From Ehretia macrophylla (lineage: Eukaryota; Streptophyta; Magnoliopsida; Boraginales; Ehretiaceae): a stretch of DNA of 64,000 nucleotides. The notes beneath the pieces were generated by a model, which ran no database searches, was not told the DNA's origin, and was given only the letters and a program-made list of their open reading frames with translations. Each line of letters opens with the position of its first letter. Position 1 is the stretch's first letter. The DNA lies in contig CM075773.1 in assembly GCA_037974665.1 (NCBI GenBank), positions 46,330,080 to 46,394,079 on the forward strand. Reading direction: 5' to 3'. This document shows positions 20,954 through 32,217 of this stretch, piece after piece. Both the position numbers and the translations under genes were made by a program.

Positions 20954-23406
20954 TGTGACACCCGAGAATTTCACCATAGAATTTATTATAATCGTTGCAT
21001 ACTTATGTGCGCATTTCTACGTGCATCATTTTTCTTGTTTGATTGTTTTTATTGTGGGTTACTATTCATAATATTTTCAACTGTTTCGAAAGCTTGATTT
21101 TAAATTTTTCCTAGGTCACTCGACATTTAAAAGGAACCAAGAAATTTTCGTTTTGAACTTTCGAGCTTAGGAGTATGCGTTTGAAAAATATTTTCCGTGA
21201 GCTTTGAATAGTGTTACGTAAGAATAGTAACATTTGCAACTAAAAATAATTGAAAGTGCATTTTGGCCTAGTTTGACTAAGTTTTAATGAAATTTGACCT
21301 ATTTAATAGCATATAAACATATATGAAATAAGCAAAAAACATCACATAACATATTAGCTCTAAAAAACAATTGCAAAAATTCCATCCATGTCCCCTAGCC
21401 TTGGCCGTCCACTTCAAGGAGGAAAAAGAGGATTTTTGCTTCTTCAATCTTGCACTTTGAGCTATTAGATTGATCTTGGGAGGATTTTGAGCAACTTAGG
21501 ATCTTCAACAAAGCTTCTCCATCTTCAAAATTGTGAGGGAGTCTCATTTATTGATTTTAAAGTTTATGTGCATATGTTCAATTTTATTGATTTGTCAATT
21601 ATAGCTATATATCTTGTTATGAATGCTTCCTATGAGTTATTTAAAGTCTCTAGAGCTAACTTTTGTGGTGTGATAACAAATTTAATGGTTGAATGTTGAG
21701 ATTGATCAAAGAGGTGATGAATAGTGTCTAAAACTAGGGTTTTGAGAAAATTTGCTAATTGGCTTGAATTGATGCCTCAATTAGGTGCTCTAGACCCTAG
21801 GGAAGGTAATTGAAAAGCCACGTTAGGTTGAATCACTCGAATTTGAACTTTAGTGCATAAATAGCTTACTTTAAAAAGGGGGTTTTGCACGTTAGGCAAT
21901 CCGGGCAAATTTGGGCATCGATTTGGGTATCCTTGAGCTAAGGAAGCACCTTTGGTGCTTTCGTTTCGCGAAATTGGGGTTCGGTTAGTATGGCTATAGT
22001 TCAAACCCGTTCGGGGCCTTCCCGAACTTTTGCTTCAAAAATGAGTTTTTAGTGACTTTAAAGGGTACCTTTGAGCTTAATTAGGAATATAGAAAGACTA
22101 GGGTGTGATTGGAAATCTCGAACCATGCTTAGGAGAAAGAAAGCTCGGTTAAAGAAAGGGGAAATGTAGTGTTTAGCCATTTTAGTTGCATTTGAAACTT
22201 GTGGTGTGTTAGTAATACCTTGCATTGATTATTTAAGATGTATTTAAGTTATTTGAGTAGATTATTGGAATTAGTTGTGTAGATTGTTACTTTTGGTATC
22301 TTAAAGTTAATATCGTGCTTATATGAACTTTTATCGTGCATATATGCGAGGGCGGCCTACTTTGTCGTCCCTCTTACGTGTTATGTGTTATATTGATTGT
22401 TTGTGACTTGTATTGGGTTGCGCAACCTAAATCGGACATGGTAGCGTCGAGAAACACGGGCGGCATCGGGCTTGCCGTGCTCCCTCGACTACCATGGTGC
22501 CTATTCCCTTCTCGCTGAGGCATACTCCACTACCCCAGAGGCGTGGTTCACCTGCTGGGCATGGACCTACCTCGGGAGAAAGGGTCGTAGGATCGGGATA
22601 CATCCGGAGTATCCCAATTGTGGTGTTTGGGGTTTGCCGGCATATTCGTGATACTCGTGGATCGTGGCTCGTGGATGAAGACTTGGAAGTGGAACCGTAT
22701 CCTTTTTAAAAGTGATTAATTGCTTGGCTTATTGTCTTATTAGTTTATGTGGCTTGTATATGTTTCCTTGTGTTTGCATATCATATTGCACGTTGGCATG
22801 TTGCATCACTTCCCTCGCTGGGCAACTTTGTTGCTCACTCCTCATTGAAATGTTTCAGGAGAAGCTGAGGTGAATCCCCAGCTATTAGAAGTAGAAGAAG
22901 AGGAAGAAGTTCAAGTAGATCAGAATCAGTGATCTTGTGTGCTGAGGTAGATTTTATGTGCTTCTTGCGTGGAGTTCTTGTTATTAATGTATTTTGAGAC
23001 TTTGGAGTCTTGTATATATATGTCTAGTAGATGTGTACTAAGATGTTAAAGAAAGTTGTTGGATTGTAATAATGAATTCTAGACTTTAATTTTCCCTTGC
23101 ATGCTTGGAGTGTTTGTTAATCTTCATATGGAACTTAGAATTTTATTGGATTTAATTACTTCTGACTAAAACCAACTTATCTCGCATGCTTGTGTGCTTT
23201 AGTAGAATATTGTTGCTCCAAGGCTCGGATGGCCTTGTGATTGTGTTTTGGTTTTGGAGTTATTGTTGATAAGTTGCTGCTTCTAGTTCAGATGTTTTGA
23301 ATGAATGTTTACAGGTAACAGTTTTGTCCTTGGTACAGAGGAGACTCTGTCCGAGTGACGGGTCCGAGCCTGACTTTTAGCGTGGGGTTGGGTTCGGGGA
23401 GTTACA
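20954..23406 (+). mobile_element. Solo LTR of a gypsy chromovirus, inserted in copia-3 gag
   Basis: 2453 bp beginning TGTGACACCCGAG and ending GAGTTACA, flanked by TSD GAGAC (20949-20953 and 23407-23411). It matches the LTRs of the chromovirus at 36482-48910 in reverse orientation. No internal region is present, as expected after LTR-LTR recombination. Conserved dyads AAGCACCTTTGGTGCTT and TTTCGCGAAA lie near 21948-21975. An ORF that is open in the chromovirus LTRs (22336-22709 here) is broken by a one-base deletion. Confidence 0.95.
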
Positions 23407-23411
23407 GAGAC

Positions 23412-23946
23412 CATCAAGAGTGGCTAACACCATATCATCATCAGAAAGTTTATCTCCAATGGCAGCCAGAGCAACAGATAGGGAGTTTATTTGGTGGAGA
23501 TAATCTGCCATAGAGAGAGAGCCTTTTTTGAGGGCCCTCAGTTGTGCACGCAGCAAAGATTTGCACGCAAGGGATTGTTGAAGAAACGACTCACGAAGCG
23601 ACGACCACAAGGCTTGAGCAGAGTCGTGACCAATGGCATGGTGAACAAGGGTATCGAAGAGAGTTGCAGTAATACACGAGGTGACAAATGTGTCGTATCG
23701 AAGCCAATCATCGAGGGACAAGGAAGCCGTAGACGAAAAGGATTCGGGTGTAGAAGGTTTGGGTTTGGGAATAGAGCCGTCAACATAGCCGAGTAAGTTA
23801 TTGAAGGTGAAGAAATTAACCATTTGAGTCTGCCAGGTCATGTAGTCAGAGTGGTCAAGAAGAACAGTGACAAACACCTTGATGTTGTAGGAAGGTAGTG
23901 CAAATGAGGAAGCAGGCAGAGTGGGAGTGTTTGATGAAGATGCCAT
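23412..23946 (-). pseudogene. copia-3 gag, N-terminal part
   Basis: Probable start at the Met of MASSSNTPTLP (23946). Copia gag features follow: YMTWQTQMVNFFTFNNLLGY, LDDWLRYDTFVTSCI and LRAQLRALKKGSLSMADYL. The frame runs into the solo LTR at 23406 and continues at 20953 after it. Confidence 0.9.
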
Positions 23947-24066
23947 GAGGGAAGTAAGAGGAAGTAACACCAAAGGAATAGAGGAAAACGAGGCTGGTTA
24001 AGCGTCAGTAGAACAACGAAGTCAGAGACCAACTGTTCGGAAAAGGAAAATGACGAATGTCACAAA

Positions 24067-24080
24067 GCCTGCTGATACCA
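24067..24080 (-). promoter_or_regulatory. copia-3 primer binding site
   Basis: Minus strand TGGTATCAGCAGGC, about nine bases inside the right LTR. It resembles the initiator-Met PBS TGGTATCAGAGC. Confidence 0.8.
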
Positions 24081-24089
24081 TCTAAGTAT

Positions 24090-24256
24090 TGAAAAAGTTT
24101 TTGTATTTTTCACACTGATGTACAGTAAGAGCTAATAGAGTATATATAGTACACAAAGTTGACTAAGTATAACCTGATCAACAAAACAAAACAAACTGAT
24201 ATAAAATGAACAGATATTCGAAATTCAAAATTGAAAATTAATTATGAGCTCTATCA
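24090..24256 (-). repeat. copia-3 5' LTR
   Basis: About 167 bp. On the minus strand it begins TGATAGAGCTC and ends near CTTTTTCA. The inner edge is uncertain by up to nine bases because the left LTR is truncated. Confidence 0.85.
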
Positions 24257-25132
24257 GTAAATATTAAATATATTCGATGTTCTTTTTCTAAAAGTATTTT
24301 ATATACTACAATAACTACTAAATGTATTTGCAATTATAGCCCTTGGCTTGAGGATTTTTCAGAATAGATATTCTACTGGCAAAGTGGTGTTTGAGGGTTT
24401 GTCACAATTTCTCGTTTAATATTGTATTTCCACAATGATTGGTGATGTAGAATGGAGTACAAATGGTACAGATTTTAATTAGCCACAAGCCAAAATCATC
24501 TTCAATTTGAAGAGAGACCTAGTCGATTATATCAATAAATATAGAAGTGGCACGAATCAAGTTACTCATGTATCTAAAGAAATGATGTTTTACCCTTCTA
24601 TCATTTTCCCAAAAAGATCTCGAGTGCACTAGGTGCTTGAGTAATAATGTTTTCTGCTAGAGGATGCCGTATGCCAAAATTTGTGGACAAATTTGCACAT
24701 TATTCAACTCATTATCATAGTTGTTTGCGATACGAATCGTACAATTTAATACAATTCACTCAAAAATCGATACGAATCAACGGACGAATCATAAATTGGT
24801 ATGAATAGCATGCCGAATTGTGAAAAAAAGTGTTAAATCGTATCGAATTGACCAATTCATAGATTCGTCTGAATTCATTGCTATGATACTTTTTTTCTTC
24901 TCTTCTATCTGATGCTTTAGTGCTTGTCGGTATAGAAACAAAAGAAAATGAAATGGGACATATGAAGACAAAATTGAGTGGAAGAAAAGGCAAATGCCTT
25001 AATTATTATTGTCTTCTTTGGTCAAAAAGTCAAAGGTGAATAGTAAAAGTCAAAGGTAAATAGTAAAAGTCAAAAACAAAGACTTACATTTCACATCCGT
25101 TCCTATCTGGTTAGGAAAAATTGCATAAACAA
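24257..25132. other. Non-coding, collinear with 60896-61744
   Basis: No supported gene. Short open stretches here (for example 24760-24993 minus) are not preserved in copy B and show no domain. Confidence 0.6.
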
Positions 25133-25445
25133 ATTTTTTTTTTTAAATTTCAAATTCATTTTTATTGTTTAAAATTGGTCCCTATTAATTTTCAAAAAAT
25201 TTCAAATTTGTCCTTACTGTTCAAAAGAATTTAATTTAGTCCCTATTATTTAAAAAAAAATTAATTTATCCAATTTAGACAAGGACTAAACTAAATTTTT
25301 TTAAAAAAAAAATAGGGACTAAATTAACTAACTTTGAATAATAGTGGCAAATTTAATTTTTTTGGAAAACGATAAGGACTAAATTGACTAATTTTGAACA
25401 ATAAGGACGAATTTGAAACTTTAGAAAAATAATAGGGACCATTTG
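25133..25445. repeat. Foldback repeat (copy A)
   Basis: The left arm has repeated (T)TAGTCCCTATTATT and TTTGTCCTTACTG motifs, and the right arm has their complements (AATAGGGACTAAATT, AATAAGGACGAATTTG), centred near 25275. It is related to the larger foldback at 30528-31012. Copy B equivalent: 61745-62080. The transcript would form a long imperfect hairpin. Confidence 0.75.
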
Positions 25446-26030
25446 CTCAATTTCCCTTCTTGTTTAATGCGGAGGTTTTTATTTTAATGAAAAGAATAAA
25501 CATAAACTAACTATAATAATTTTTTCTTTATATAATCATTTAACATCTAACCAAAAAAAAAAGTTTAACTAAATAATTTTAACTCAAAATAACTAATGAG
25601 AACACACTAATCAATTCTTTTTTTGAGAAAAAAATAAAAAATATCATTGATAACACAAAATATCAATTATTGGTATATTACTAAAAATGTGACCGAATCA
25701 TTACGATCCACTATTCGAAAAAAAAAAAAGAGCTTTCGATTAACGATTTGACAACTATTCTCATGATAAACATGTCTTTCAAAAAGACCGCTTGTTTTGC
25801 AGCATCATGCTTTTATAGTCATCTAGCATCTTTTATGGAGAATATATGTACAAAATAGGAAAACCGCCAATCTAGTCTTTTCATCTAGTTGTGGCATTGT
25901 TCAAGCCATGTAACTTAATGCTCCAATGCTATCCCGATTCTGAATTTCTATTTGCCCTCATGGCACAAGACAATATTTTAATGCAGAACAGGTGGTAAGA
26001 TGCTAAGAAACATGTATTAAAAAGACTCGT
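25446..26030. other. Non-coding, AT-rich
   Basis: No gene seen. It is collinear with 62081-62640 in copy B. Confidence 0.6.
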
Positions 26031-26049
26031 AATATTGACTGTCGATTGC

Positions 26050-28882
26050 ATGTAATTTGACTGTTGTCCACTGATTATTAATACATGCCCGATTGTTGTC
26101 CAGCGCAAAATCCCATTCAGATTCTTTAACGCTTGGGCATCTCATGAGGGGTTTCGTCCCATCCTTGAAGAGGTGTGGAATATTCAATTTTTGGGCTATC
26201 CTATGTTTAGACTGGTTAAGAAATTAAAATCCCTGCAAGAAGTCCTTAAATATTTCAACAAACGGCACTTTACTGGAATCAGTTCATCCATCTCCATTCT
26301 CAGATCTGAGCTGGAGACTGTGCAAAATAACTTATTGAGCTCGATACTTGATCACGAGTTAGCAAGTAAGGAGGCTGATTTGAAGGGTTAGTTGATGGAG
26401 GCCTTACTTTATGGAGAGTCCATTTTGCAACAAAAGGCTCATGTTAATTGGTTGAAGGAAGGTGACCTGAATACGGCGTACTTCCACAGAGTTATCAAGG
26501 GGTGATAAGTTCATAATACTATCTCTAGTGTGGTTGATGATAATGGAAACATTCTGACTTCCAATGCAGATATTGTTGACAATTTTGTTGGTTACTTTAA
26601 GAACTTGTTGGGAACGAACAAAATGGAGAGTATGGATTATACAATTGGTGATCTCAAGAATTTGTTAGGGAAGTCGATCTCTGAGGACAATAAGAGGTTT
26701 TTCTCGGAGCTTGTGTCTGACTTTGAAATCAAAGAAGCCATGTTCTCTATCAACAGCTCCAAAAGTTCGGGTCCTGATGGGTATCTTGCTTTCTTCTTCA
26801 AGAATGACTGGGATGTTGTTGGTACCGATGTCTGTTGTACAGTGAGGGATACTTTGAACTCTGGGATTCTTCTTAAAGAAATAAATACTACAACCATCAC
26901 TCTCATTCCGAAGGTCAGTAATCCTTCGGGTCCTAAAGACTATAGGCCTATTTCTTGTTGCAATGTGATTTACAAATGTGTTTCTAAGGTGATTGCTAAT
27001 AGGTTGTGCAAGGTGCTTGATTCGATCATCTCTATTAATCAATCGGCCTTTATTCCGGGTCGTAAAATTCTCGATAATGTGCTTATTGCTAAGGAATTGG
27101 TCAAGAATTATGGTAGGAAGAACTCAACATCCAGATGTATCATTAAGTTTGACATTATGAAAGCCTACGATTCTGTCGACTAGAACTTTATACGATCATC
27201 CTTTCCTACTCTTGAGTTTCCTGGAAACTTTATTAAATGCATTGATATGTGTATCTCCACGCCATCTTATTCTGTGATGATAATTGGCCAAATGGAGGGC
27301 TTCTTTCAGAGGGAAAAATGACTTAGACAATGTGACCCGATTTTGCCCTATATCTTTGTGATTGTCATGGAAGCTTTATCAAATTTGCTGAACCAATATG
27401 GTAACTTGTGAGGCTTTGCTTTTCACCCCAAATGCAAGAAGATTAAGCTTAATCACCTTGCATTTGCAGATGACATCCTCATTTTCTCCAAGGCTAAACC
27501 GAGCTCCATTGCTATCATCAAAAAAGCCATCGTCGTCTTCTCTAAAATGTCGGGCCTCCACTTTAGCAACGGTAAAAGTCAAATTTTCTTTGCTGGCTAC
27601 CCGGATAGCTGTAAACTCTTTATTTGTGAATCACTAGGCATCAAAGAGGGGAACCTGGCAGTGCGGTACTTGGGTACTCCCTTGATTACTAGTAGGCTCA
27701 ACAAATCTATTTGTAGTGCTTTAGTGAACAAGATCACTACTAGAATTGATCATTGGACAACTAATTGGCTGTCCTATGCCCGTAGACTTCAGCTTATCAA
27801 TTCAGTTTTGCAAAGTATTTTGACTTATTGGTGTAATGTGTTCATGCTACTAAAAGGTGTTATTGAGGAGATTGAAAGAAAGTTCGCTGCATTTCTATGG
27901 AAAAATGGAGGGGATAATGCGAGAGGGGCCAAAGTGGCTTGGTCAAAAGTTTGCAAACAAAAGAAAGAAGGAGGCCTTGGTGTTCAAAGTTTGTGGGATA
28001 TCAATGTTGTTGCTATTCTCAAGCAGTTTTGGCATACGTATTGCGATAGTGACTTTCTTTGGGGCTATTGGGCTAATCAAGTCTTACTTGATAGTTGAAA
28101 TATTTGGAGTGTTGATATTCCAAACAACGCATCGTGGACTTGGCGTAATCTACTCCAAATTAGACAAGTTGCTAAAAGGTTCATTCGCCATCAAATTGCA
28201 AATGGGTGTAATACCAATCTTCTTTGGGATACTTGGCTGCCTTATGGAAGTCTTTGGGATTTTTCACATTCTAACAATATTGATATCCCGACTAATTGTG
28301 GAAACTTGAAAGTGGCTGATTGTATTAATGGCTTTTGCTGGAATTGGCCTAGCAATCTCAGGTGGATTGAAGCCTTAGTTGACTTCGAACCAAGACCTGA
28401 CATGCAAGACCGACTTGATTGGGTTATGGGGACTCGTACGGATTTCAATTTCCATTCGACATGGGAATATATTCGAGCCAGGAGTACTGAAGTTGTTTGG
28501 GAGGAGCTAGTGTGGAACAAATCTATTATACCTAAGCACAGCTTCTGCACCTGTCTCACGATGCTTGATAGGCTTGCTCCTAAGGCGAGAATTTAAAGTT
28601 GGGGTATCACAATTGATGTGAATTGTTGCTTCTGTGGACTGGGTGTGGAATGTAGAAATCACATTTTCTTTGATTGTCCATTCACTCCCCGTATTTAGAA
28701 ATGGTGTGCAAAGTGAATGCGGTGTGGTGTCCTCAATGCCGACTGGGACACCATTGTTGAGAAACATTGTAAAATCAGCAAATGACGTAGCTTGAAGGCA
28801 ACCATTGTGAGAAATGCTTTCAACTCTTGTATTTACTACATTTGGAGGGAGCGTAACGCTAGAGTTTTTGGCACTAATCCAC
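26050..28882 (+). pseudogene. LINE-1 (A) ORF2-like: endonuclease end, reverse transcriptase, zf-RVT
   Basis: RT and endonuclease copy LINE RNA at a nicked target. Visible: endonuclease tail; LKEGDLNTAYFHRV; RT motifs GPDGYLAFFFKNDW, YRPISCCNVIYK, NQSAFIPGRKILDN and the first catalytic Asp in KFDIMKAYDSVD. The catalytic FADD is at 27463-27474 (HLAFADDILIFSKA). The thumb region is open at 27547-28098. A zf-RVT domain (CCFCGLGVECRNHIFFDC) lies near 28625-28680. Stops at 26389, 26508, 27181 and later, plus frameshifts, abolish function. The sequence ends in WRERNARVFGTN where the TRIM interrupts it. Confidence 0.9.
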
Positions 28883-29093
28883 TGTTAGAATATAACACTT
28901 GTCTCACCTCGGAAAATCAAAAACTCTTCCACGTGTGACTCCTCTCAAATCAGGTCACACGTGAGGGGGAGTGTTAGAATATAACACTTGTCCCATATCG
29001 GAAAATCAGAAACTCTAAGACCACCTTATAAGATCTTGGGCCACTCCACTTGATACCAATTGGTTTTAAGTTGGAACCTCAGAATTCTTAACA
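28883..29093 (+). repeat. TRIM left LTR
   Basis: Starts TGTTAGAATATAACAC and ends AATTCTTAACA. The internal repeat of its start is at 28972. It contains the inverted repeat CACGTGTGAC/GTCACACGTG (28930-28963) with CACGTG at both arms. Confidence 0.9.
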
Positions 29094-29109
29094 TGGTATC
29101 AGAGCTAGG
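29094..29109 (+). promoter_or_regulatory. TRIM primer binding site
   Basis: TGGTATCAGAGCTAGG directly abuts the left LTR and is complementary to initiator tRNA-Met. Confidence 0.9.
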
Positions 29110-29237
29110 CCCATGGTCTAGTCTTGTTCATCTTTCATGTCTTGCCACGTGTGACCCATCTGTCTTTTTCGTGTCGCTCTCGCTGACAGTGTCAGCTCTC
29201 GTTTTCGGGTTCTCTCCGGGTCACACGTGAGGGGGAG

Positions 29238-29448
29238 TGTTAGAATATAACACTTGTCCCACATCGAAAAATCAGAAACTCTTCCACGTGTGACTCCTCT
29301 CAAATCAGGTCACACGTGAGGGGGAGTGTTAGAATATAACACTTGTCCCATATCGGAAAATCAAAAACTCTAAGACCACCTTATAAGATCTTAGGCCACT
29401 CCACTTGATACCAATTGGTTTTAAGTTGGAACCTCAGAATTCTTAACA
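29238..29448 (+). repeat. TRIM right LTR
   Basis: Same length and structure as the left LTR, including the internal start repeat at 29327 and the CACGTG inverted repeat. Confidence 0.9.
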
Positions 29449-29661
29449 TCCACAAACTGAAGAATAGATTATTGGAAAAATTAATTTTGATGTGAGGGGC
29501 AAGGTTAAGTTAATTTGTAAATATCCTAACACCTTAGAAAACTCAATTTTTTGTAGAGACTGTAACATTTGTATTTTTTAGGGCTTCCTGTATCGGAACC
29601 TTTGATGTATAGTGCTTTGATGTGGAAATGAAATGATTATTTTTGCCGAGCAAAAAAAAAA

Positions 29662-30527
29662 ATCTGACTTGATCTCCGAAAAGAAGAAAAAAAAAAATCT
29701 GACTTCATCACTCTTTTCCAGCACAGCTCTTTTATCGGGTTTCTCTGAGGGCCTTCATATCAATGAGACTCAGATGTGACGAGATTAAAGTATGTAAACG
29801 ACGTTTTCGCATTTCAAAGATTAAAGTCGATAACTGCTAGTGTGAAAGAACAATTTAAATAACAATATATTGCCTTTTTTTTTTTTTCTCTCTTTTGCCA
29901 ATTTACATATGCATTAGGGAAAGAATGAGTCTTGGGTTTCTGACATCATTCAAAATTCTATCCACATAAAAGACAAAAATCTTCTTTTTTCTTATCAAAG
30001 TTACATGTTAGATGTGCTACAATAAAAATTTAATAACTCCTATAATTTATAAAAATGGGACAAAAAAATATTTGCATAAACACATACATATATATGGTAT
30101 TAGTAGTTTTTCATGGAATTTAATTAGAGCAAATGCCCAGTGGTAAAGATGGATTGTTAATTTGCTTCGCACTTTCCACGTGGTAAACCATATTTTTCTT
30201 CTTTTTTTAATACAAATGAGGTCAAGTCATAATTACAAAAAAATATTGTAGTAGATGTTTTACTTTTTTTTTTATCATTTTCTATAACTACAAGTAGCTA
30301 TAAAATAGTAAAATGGGATGTACGATATTATGGCACTTTACTAGCCAATCAACACATCCATTAATTTCTTGATAAACGCACATGGAACTCAATAGATAAG
30401 ATCAAGGTTTTTTACATTAAATAGAAGCGATTTTCTCGTTCCTTTGTCGTGTCTGTTGAAGGAACTTTCACGATTCAGATCGGATAGCGAAAGTGAAACC
30501 TAATGACTCAGCAACAGCGTACTTATT
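29662..30527. other. Non-coding
   Basis: AT-rich with several homopolymer runs. No gene or repeat end is supported. ATCTGACTT occurs twice around A-rich tracts (29662 and 29696), possibly a small duplication tied to the LINE tail. Confidence 0.6.
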
Positions 30528-31012
30528 AGGGAAAATTTCACATTTAGTCCCTATTATTTACAAAGTATTTCAGTTTAATCCTTATTATTTAAAATGTCTC
30601 AGTTTTGTCCCTATTGTTTTACCAAAAGTTTTAATTTCGTCCCTATTGTTTAAAATATCTCAATTTAGTTCATATTATTTTCTAAAAAATTTCAAGTTTG
30701 TCTCTATTGTTTTTAAAAAGTTTCAATTTCGTCCTTATTGTTTTCTTAAAGTTTCAAATTCGTCCATATTATCCAAAGACTAAATTAAATTTTTTTGAGA
30801 AACAATAGGGATGAATTTGAAACTTTTTAAAAATAATAGAGACGAAATTGAAACTTTTTGAAAACAATAAGGATGAAATGGAAAACTTTAAATAATAGGG
30901 ATGAAATTGAAACTTTTAGGGAAACAATATGGACTAAATTGAGACATTTTAAATAATAGGGACTAAACTGAATTTTTTTGTAAACAATAGGAACTAAATA
31001 TGAGATTTTTCC
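30528..31012. repeat. Large foldback with internal tandem motifs
   Basis: About 485 bp. The left arm is a series of ~30-bp units of the form TTTAGTCCCTATTATT / TTTCGTCCCTATTGTTT. The right arm is the reverse complement series (AATAGGGATGAAATTGAAAC and similar), with the centre near 30785. The outermost ends, AAAATTTCACATTTAGT and its complement near 31000, also pair. No protein coding is credible, and the open frame across it is a repeat artefact. A transcript could form a ~230-bp imperfect duplex. Confidence 0.85.
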
Positions 31013-31422
31013 TCAAATTTATCTTGATTCATTCCCCATCCAGTACTTAACCAATGGAAGGTTAGAGGAACATACATATTTCAAAAGGTCTAACTGCCAT
31101 CCTACTTGAACATCTCCTACCTAACATAGAAAGGTTAGAGGAACATACATACTTTATAAAGAAAAGAATATTCACTTACTAATCCACAATCTATTACTTA
31201 GCAACTTGCAATTATAGTGATTCGATAGTGCCGAGTAGATGGGCTTTCAACCAATTGACATTCTTTAGGTATTCCTTGAGTGAATAGACCATGAAAGATT
31301 AGTTACCCATTTTGGGGTTACACTTCCATTCAATCCCTAGGAAAAGAAACTAAATAACTCCAATTGCACTTGAACTGCCCCGAAGGTGAGAAGAGTTGAG
31401 AACAAATTGGCAAAAGGAAGTG
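31013..31422. other. Non-coding
   Basis: Contains two copies of GGTTAGAGGAACATACATA (near 31058 and 31133). No gene seen. Confidence 0.6.
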
Positions 31423-31637
31423 TAACTAGGGGCGGGGGATAGTGGGGGCTGTAACCTCCACTAATTTAGAAAAAAAACAATAAAAATTATATGTATTTTT
31501 GGAAAAAAAAAATTTAGATATCAATGTATTTTTAGTTAAAAAAATTAATTAGCCCTCACTGAAAAAAAAAATATTTATATAGTTAAAAAATTATAGGTTT
31601 GAGCCCCTACTAACAAAAATTATTGGATCCACCCCTG
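31423..31637 (+). mobile_element. hAT-like MITE
   Basis: About 215 bp, starting near AGGGGCGGGGGATA and ending TTGGATCCACCCCT, imperfect terminal inverted repeats of the CAGGGGCGGATCC type common in plants. Possible 8-bp flanks GTGTAACT and GTGTAATG are similar but not identical. The interior is AT-rich and non-coding. Related copies are at 4262-4500 and, split by copia-2, at 7500-7565/15739-15850. Confidence 0.6.
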
Positions 31638-32149
31638 TGTGTAATGCGTGAAAATGTGCTAAACAATTTGGTAACTGGTGTATGGACCACAGTCATACTT
31701 CCCAGTAATTGTCCTAATCTAATATTAGTTCGCTTCCGGTAGTTATATATATGTCTCACCCCGAAACCTGGATTCTATCGTAAAATCTTTGTTGTGTCAT
31801 CGGATTTTCCCGTTTGCATATGTGAATGGGTTATCTAAGATACTCAGAAACTTACATGAAAGAACAAGGTGGACTTGTATCTTTTTCCATTGACTCTCTA
31901 TGCAGAAATTACATCATTAGAAAGAAGTCGTCCAAAACCTTCGCTGTCCATTGGCCGGGTACATTAATTTTTTTATGATTAATAGAGGGTAATTACCTTT
32001 CAACCTGTGACCTTTGCTGATCATGATCATGTGCACCATCACGTTCATCAGCTTGCAGTTTTAAGATATGGTAGTCCCACAGTGACGCTTCGCTCACTGC
32101 ACGTATGACAAAATATTCTTATAAGCAACTAAACAAATGAAGGTTTTTG
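31638..32149. other. Non-coding or undetermined
   Basis: No recognisable domain on either strand. It may include decayed remains of copia-4, whose left end cannot be placed. Confidence 0.5.
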
Positions 32150-32217
32150 AACCTTGTCAAGAATCAAAGCTTTCGTCTTCTTGAACCGTACTTCTAGATC
32201 ATTATCTGTAATAACAG

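Larger units (their letters stand above)
17811..24256 (-). mobile_element. copia-3: Ty1/copia retrotransposon lacking the integrase core, hit by a gypsy LTR
   Basis: Minus-strand order: 5' LTR (24090-24256), PBS, gag, [solo LTR insertion], zinc knuckle, protease, GAG-pre-integrase, a junction with no integrase core, RT, RNase H, polypurine tract, truncated 3' LTR (17811-17915). Without the solo LTR the element is about 4 kb. The left end is truncated along with about 110 bp of host DNA that survive in copy B. It is absent from copy B, so it arrived after the duplication. Confidence 0.93.
1..27383 (+). repeat. Segmental duplication, copy A
   Basis: Bases 1 onward match 52157 onward, in the same orientation and order, until the window ends at 64000 (equivalent to about 27383 here). 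Shared content: copia-1 with its 3' LTR and TSD, a minus-strand LINE tail, two exon-like fragments, a MITE-like patch, a CACTA-type terminus, a foldback and a LINE. Differences by eye are around 3-4%. Copy A is interrupted by copia-2 (7571-15733) and copia-3 (17811-24256), which copy B lacks. The match extends beyond the window on the left, so the true edge is not visible. Confidence 0.93.
28883..29448 (+). mobile_element. TRIM (terminal-repeat retrotransposon in miniature)
   Basis: 566 bp. Two 211-bp LTRs (28883-29093, 29238-29448) flank a 144-bp non-coding internal region, with TSD TCCAC at 28878-28882 and 29449-29453. PBS TGGTATCAGAGC starts directly after the left LTR and polypurine GTGAGGGGGAG precedes the right. 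Each LTR contains a second copy of its own first ~35 bp and of the polypurine tract, so the LTR is self-nested. No 5S-like domain is present, so it is not Cassandra. LTRs differ at about six positions. Confidence 0.93.
26031..29661 (+). mobile_element. LINE-1 (copy A): 5'-truncated L1-type retrotransposon with poly-A
   Basis: Starts within the C-terminus of the endonuclease (DHCPL-like motif, here DCCPLIIN) and runs through RT and the zf-RVT zinc-binding domain to a poly-A tail at about 29650-29661. It carries the TRIM at 28883-29448. Several stops are present; TAG for Trp at 27181-27183 is shared with copy B, while the TAG at 26389-26391 is private to A. I could not identify a confident TSD. 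Confidence 0.9.

Noticed and set aside
24760..24993. 77-codon minus-strand frame
   Set aside because: Not preserved in copy B and without recognisable features.
28883..29448. Cassandra-type TRIM
   Set aside because: LTRs contain no 5S rRNA-like internal promoter boxes.
30493..30783. 96-codon open frame in the foldback
   Set aside because: The repeated TTTAGTCCCTATT units keep a frame open by periodicity, and the reading is low complexity.
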